A stretch of DNA of 38,694 bases, from contig JAFWCM010000231.1 of NCBI GenBank assembly GCA_017536885.1, positions 1 through 38,694 on the forward strand, written 5' to 3'. Positions 37,135 to 38,694 of the stretch are shown one piece after another. A model generated the notes under the pieces. It saw nothing but the letters and a program-made list of their open reading frames with translations. It was not told the DNA's origin and did no database searches. Numbering within the stretch: the stretch's first letter is position 1; each line of letters begins with the position of its first letter. Made by a program: the position numbers and the translations under genes. The stretch comes from Solobacterium sp. GTDB lineage: Bacteria; Bacillota_I; Bacilli_A; Erysipelotrichales; Erysipelotrichaceae.

Positions 37135-37845
37135 ATGCCAACACCTCATAACAGTGCCCCAGAAGGCGCATTTGCGAAAACCGTACTGATGCCCGGAGAT
37201 CCGCTGCGGGCGAAATTCATTGCGGAAACATTCCTTGATAACGCGCAGCTTGTCACCTCGATACGCAACATTTACGGCTATACCGGAACCTACAAGGGAA
37301 AGCGCGTATCCGTCATGGCTTCCGGCATGGGCATGCCCAGCATGGGCATCTACTCCTATGAGCTTTTCAAGTTCTATGATGTAGAGAATATCATCCGGAT
37401 CGGAACCACCGGGGGATACATCCCTGAGCTGAGACTCTTCGACACCGTGCTCGCAACCGCAGCCTATTCGCCGTCTACCTATGCCAGGATGATGAGCGGT
37501 GAATTAAGGGATATCCTGTATCCTTCCCCGGAGCTCAATGACATCATCCGCGAAACAGCGAAAGAACTTGCCATCCCCATCCGGGAAGGCGTCATTCACA
37601 GCAGTGATGTCTTCTATGGCGAGGCGGACGCCGACATGGATTACCTCATCAATGAGAGGAAGTGCATCTGTGCGGAAATGGAAGCCTTCGCGCTGTTCAA
37701 CAACGCAAAGGTTCTCGGAAAACGGGGCGCATGCCTGCTGTCCGTCTCCGACAGTTTTGTATACAAAGAGGTTACCACCCCCGAAGAGCGTCAGACCGCA
37801 TTCACCAACATGATGAAGATTGCGCTTGAAGCGGCACCGGAGTAA
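37135..37845 (+). CDS. deoD: Purine-nucleoside phosphorylase, DeoD type
   Basis: 236 residues; cleaves purine (deoxy)nucleosides with phosphate in purine salvage. The hexameric DeoD-type motifs are NSAPEGAFAKTVLMPGDPLRA, IYGYTGTYKGKRVSVMASGMG, IRIGTTGGY, SDVFYGEADADM, CAEMEAFALF and LLSVSDSF. Length is as expected (about 235). The start at 37135 has AAAGGA about 9 nt upstream; an ATG at 37102 overlaps the -10 box and cannot be the start. It has its own extended -10 promoter and a strong terminator, so it is monocistronic. Confidence 0.95.
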   Translation: MPTPHNSAPEGAFAKTVLMPGDPLRAKFIAETFLDNAQLVTSIRNIYGYTGTYKGKRVSVMASGMGMPSMGIYSYELFKFYDVENIIRIGTTGGYIPELRLFDTVLATAAYSPSTYARMMSGELRDILYPSPELNDIIRETAKELAIPIREGVIHSSDVFYGEADADMDYLINERKCICAEMEAFALFNNAKVLGKRGACLLSVSDSFVYKEVTTPEERQTAFTNMMKIALEAAPE

Positions 37846-37908
37846 TCCCGGAACATCTGAAAGTAAAGGAAGCGGCTGTACGACGCTCAGCAGAATTTTC
37901 AATTCAGC

Positions 37909-37949
37909 GGATCGATTCTCATCCCTGTGAGGATCGATCCTTTTTATTT
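37909..37949 (+). terminator. Terminator after deoD
   Basis: Arms GGATCGAT (37909-37916) and ATCGATCC (37933-37940), with an inner CTCA/TGAG pairing, followed by TTTTTATTTG. The 105 nt from here to 38054 hold no gene. Confidence 0.88.
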
Positions 37950-38227
37950 GTCATTGATCATAGACACGAATCTGACCGCAGCGAAAAACGCTTCTTCGCA
38001 CGCCGGAAACAGATGCCGGCCAGGCCTTCAGTGATCCTCGCGGACCGGAAGACCTCATTGAGCCGATCGAAGCTTCTGCCGGACAATCATCAAGGAGTAA
38101 CCGAGAAGATTTTCCCCATTCCACTTATCCTGCGCAGGCGGCGGTGATCTGGCACCATGTCATCGGTGTTTCGGCACCAGCCCTATGAACGTTCATATTA
38201 CTTTCATCGGAAGAGTTATTCCAGGGA

Positions 38228-38343
38228 CTATTGCCGACAGGAACCCGCCCCCCTGACCCCCGAAAAGCAAAGGCGTTGCAAAAAATAATGCCCTTTGGCA
38301 ACACCTTTGACCAGTGTACAGGGGGTACGCCTGTCAGCAATAG
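38228..38343. repeat. Long imperfect internal hairpin of the insertion
   Basis: Arm pairs: CTATTGCCGACAGG (38228-38241) with CCTGTCAGCAATAG (38330-38343), CCCCCTG near 38248-38254 with CAGGGGG (38319-38325), and CAAAGGCGTTGC (38268-38279) with GCAACACCTTTG (38298-38309). The 18-nt loop is A/T-rich. Confidence 0.75.
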
Positions 38344-38390
38344 CTTTCCCGGCATAAGCTCTTCCTCGTGCTTGTACGTTTTTTGTTCCT

Positions 38391-38444
38391 GGTGCCGATT
38401 TCAGCGATGGGCAGGTGCCGAAAATTCCGCTACGCCGGTGCCGA
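38391..38444 (+). repeat. Three GGTGCCGA boxes with an exact 23-bp period
   Basis: GGTGCCGA starts at 38391, 38414 and 38437. Inverted counterparts containing GGCACC lie near the other end of the element, at 38151 and 38173 (22-bp step). Sequences between the boxes differ, so this looks like an array of protein-binding sites, not a simple tandem repeat. Confidence 0.75.
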
Positions 38445-38694
38445 GAGACCACCGAATTCGTCCTGGTTAAAACGATCGGGATCACTCATGGACATCCCGA
38501 TCCCCCAGATCCTGTCTTTTACCGCACATTCCGCAAGGAGTGATTCCCCGGTAGCTGACTGCTCCCACCGGCAAGCCAGTGGGGTTCTGACTGAATATGG
38601 ATTGTCCTTCAAGCGTACATCTGAACCCTCATCTTTACAGATTCGGATTCAGACTTTGGCTTGAGGCTTTCCCACAGAGCAGCGTTCTTTACAG

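Larger units (their letters stand above)
38133..38460. mobile_element. 328-bp non-coding MITE-like insertion in the NADAR gene
   Basis: The insertion lies exactly between two copies of TCCTG (38128-38132 and 38461-38465), the expected 5-bp target duplication. Both ends begin with CG and carry a GGCACC box finishing 24 nt inside. The outer 24 nt match at about 15 positions as an imperfect terminal inverted repeat. More GGCACC boxes follow inward, one on the left end (22-nt step) and two on the right end (23-nt steps). The inside is a long imperfect hairpin. No transposase is encoded. Removing the element plus one TCCTG restores the NADAR reading frame across the site. Confidence 0.7.
38055..38694 (-). 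pseudogene. NADAR-family gene interrupted by an insertion (5' part off the right edge)
   Basis: The minus strand encodes two halves of one NADAR (DUF1768, YbiA-like) C-terminal region. The first is SATGESLLAECAVKDRIWG then IGMSMSDPDRFNQD, reading in one frame up to 38461. The second is QDKWNGENLLGYSLMIVRQK, ending at a TGA at 38055-38057. Joined at the shared Gln-Asp they give the continuous family pattern. A 333-nt stretch separates them, with a stop (TAG) soon after the junction. Upstream the frame also breaks (TGA near 38647), so the gene was probably already decaying or is shifted again there. Intact NADAR proteins are N-glycosidases acting on riboflavin intermediates or removing ADP-ribose from guanine. 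Confidence 0.75.

Noticed and set aside
38391-38444. Regular 8-bp boxes as a possible CRISPR array
   Set aside because: The repeat unit is too short, the total length is about 54 bp and inverted copies occur at the other end; better explained as element end sites.
38125-38664. Several short open frames within and beside the insertion
   Set aside because: They run through the inverted repeats of the element or across the broken NADAR gene and have no ribosome sites.

Overview
The window comes from a low-to-mid GC Gram-positive-type bacterium (Bacillota). Strong AGGAGG-type ribosome binding sites, D-Ala-D-Ala ligase, an LCP cell-wall protein with a PASTA domain, lipobox lipoproteins, an Opp peptide transporter and a CBS/DRTGG family II pyrophosphatase all fit. 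The combination feels like an Erysipelotrichaceae-type gut anaerobe, but that is an impression from gene families, not a proof. Most genes lie on the minus strand in tightly packed operons. No rRNA, tRNA or CRISPR array was seen.

Left part (1-13.9 kb), envelope glycopolymers. A secreted protein runs off the left edge. A translationally coupled minus-strand operon (5395 to 405) encodes RfbA, an SDR reductase/epimerase, RfbB, a UGM-type sugar mutase and a GT10 glycosyltransferase. This is the gene complement of the dTDP-D-fucofuranose pathway; rfbC and rfbD are absent. Next come a small lipoprotein and an operon of a GtrB/CsbB-like glycosyltransferase, a one-pass membrane protein and an 796-residue composite LCP protein. 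Thioredoxin, an aldose-1-epimerase-like protein, and a divergent plus-strand pair (NAGPA-type phosphodiester glycosidase plus an anchored protein) follow.

Middle (13.9-24.7 kb). A frameshifted domain remnant is followed by a minus-strand operon (ferredoxin, DUF2249/CMD-like protein, double cupin). It is divergent from a Crp/Fnr regulator, with a clear Fnr-spaced palindrome between them. Then comes a surface glycosylation operon (YfhO, GT2, Wzx-like flippase, Ig-fold lipoprotein), preceded by a DUF1015 gene.

Right part (24.7-38.7 kb). A complete oppABCDF operon has a repeat-rich upstream region and a perfect hairpin after oppA. A housekeeping operon follows (patatin, dUTPase, methionine aminopeptidase, small nitroreductase-like protein, CBS-pyrophosphatase), divergent from ddl. 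Next is deoD. Last is a NADAR-family gene cut in two by a 328-bp non-coding insertion with a 5-bp direct repeat, phased end repeats and a long internal hairpin. This looks like a MITE and is the least expected structure in the window, together with the fucofuranose-type operon.
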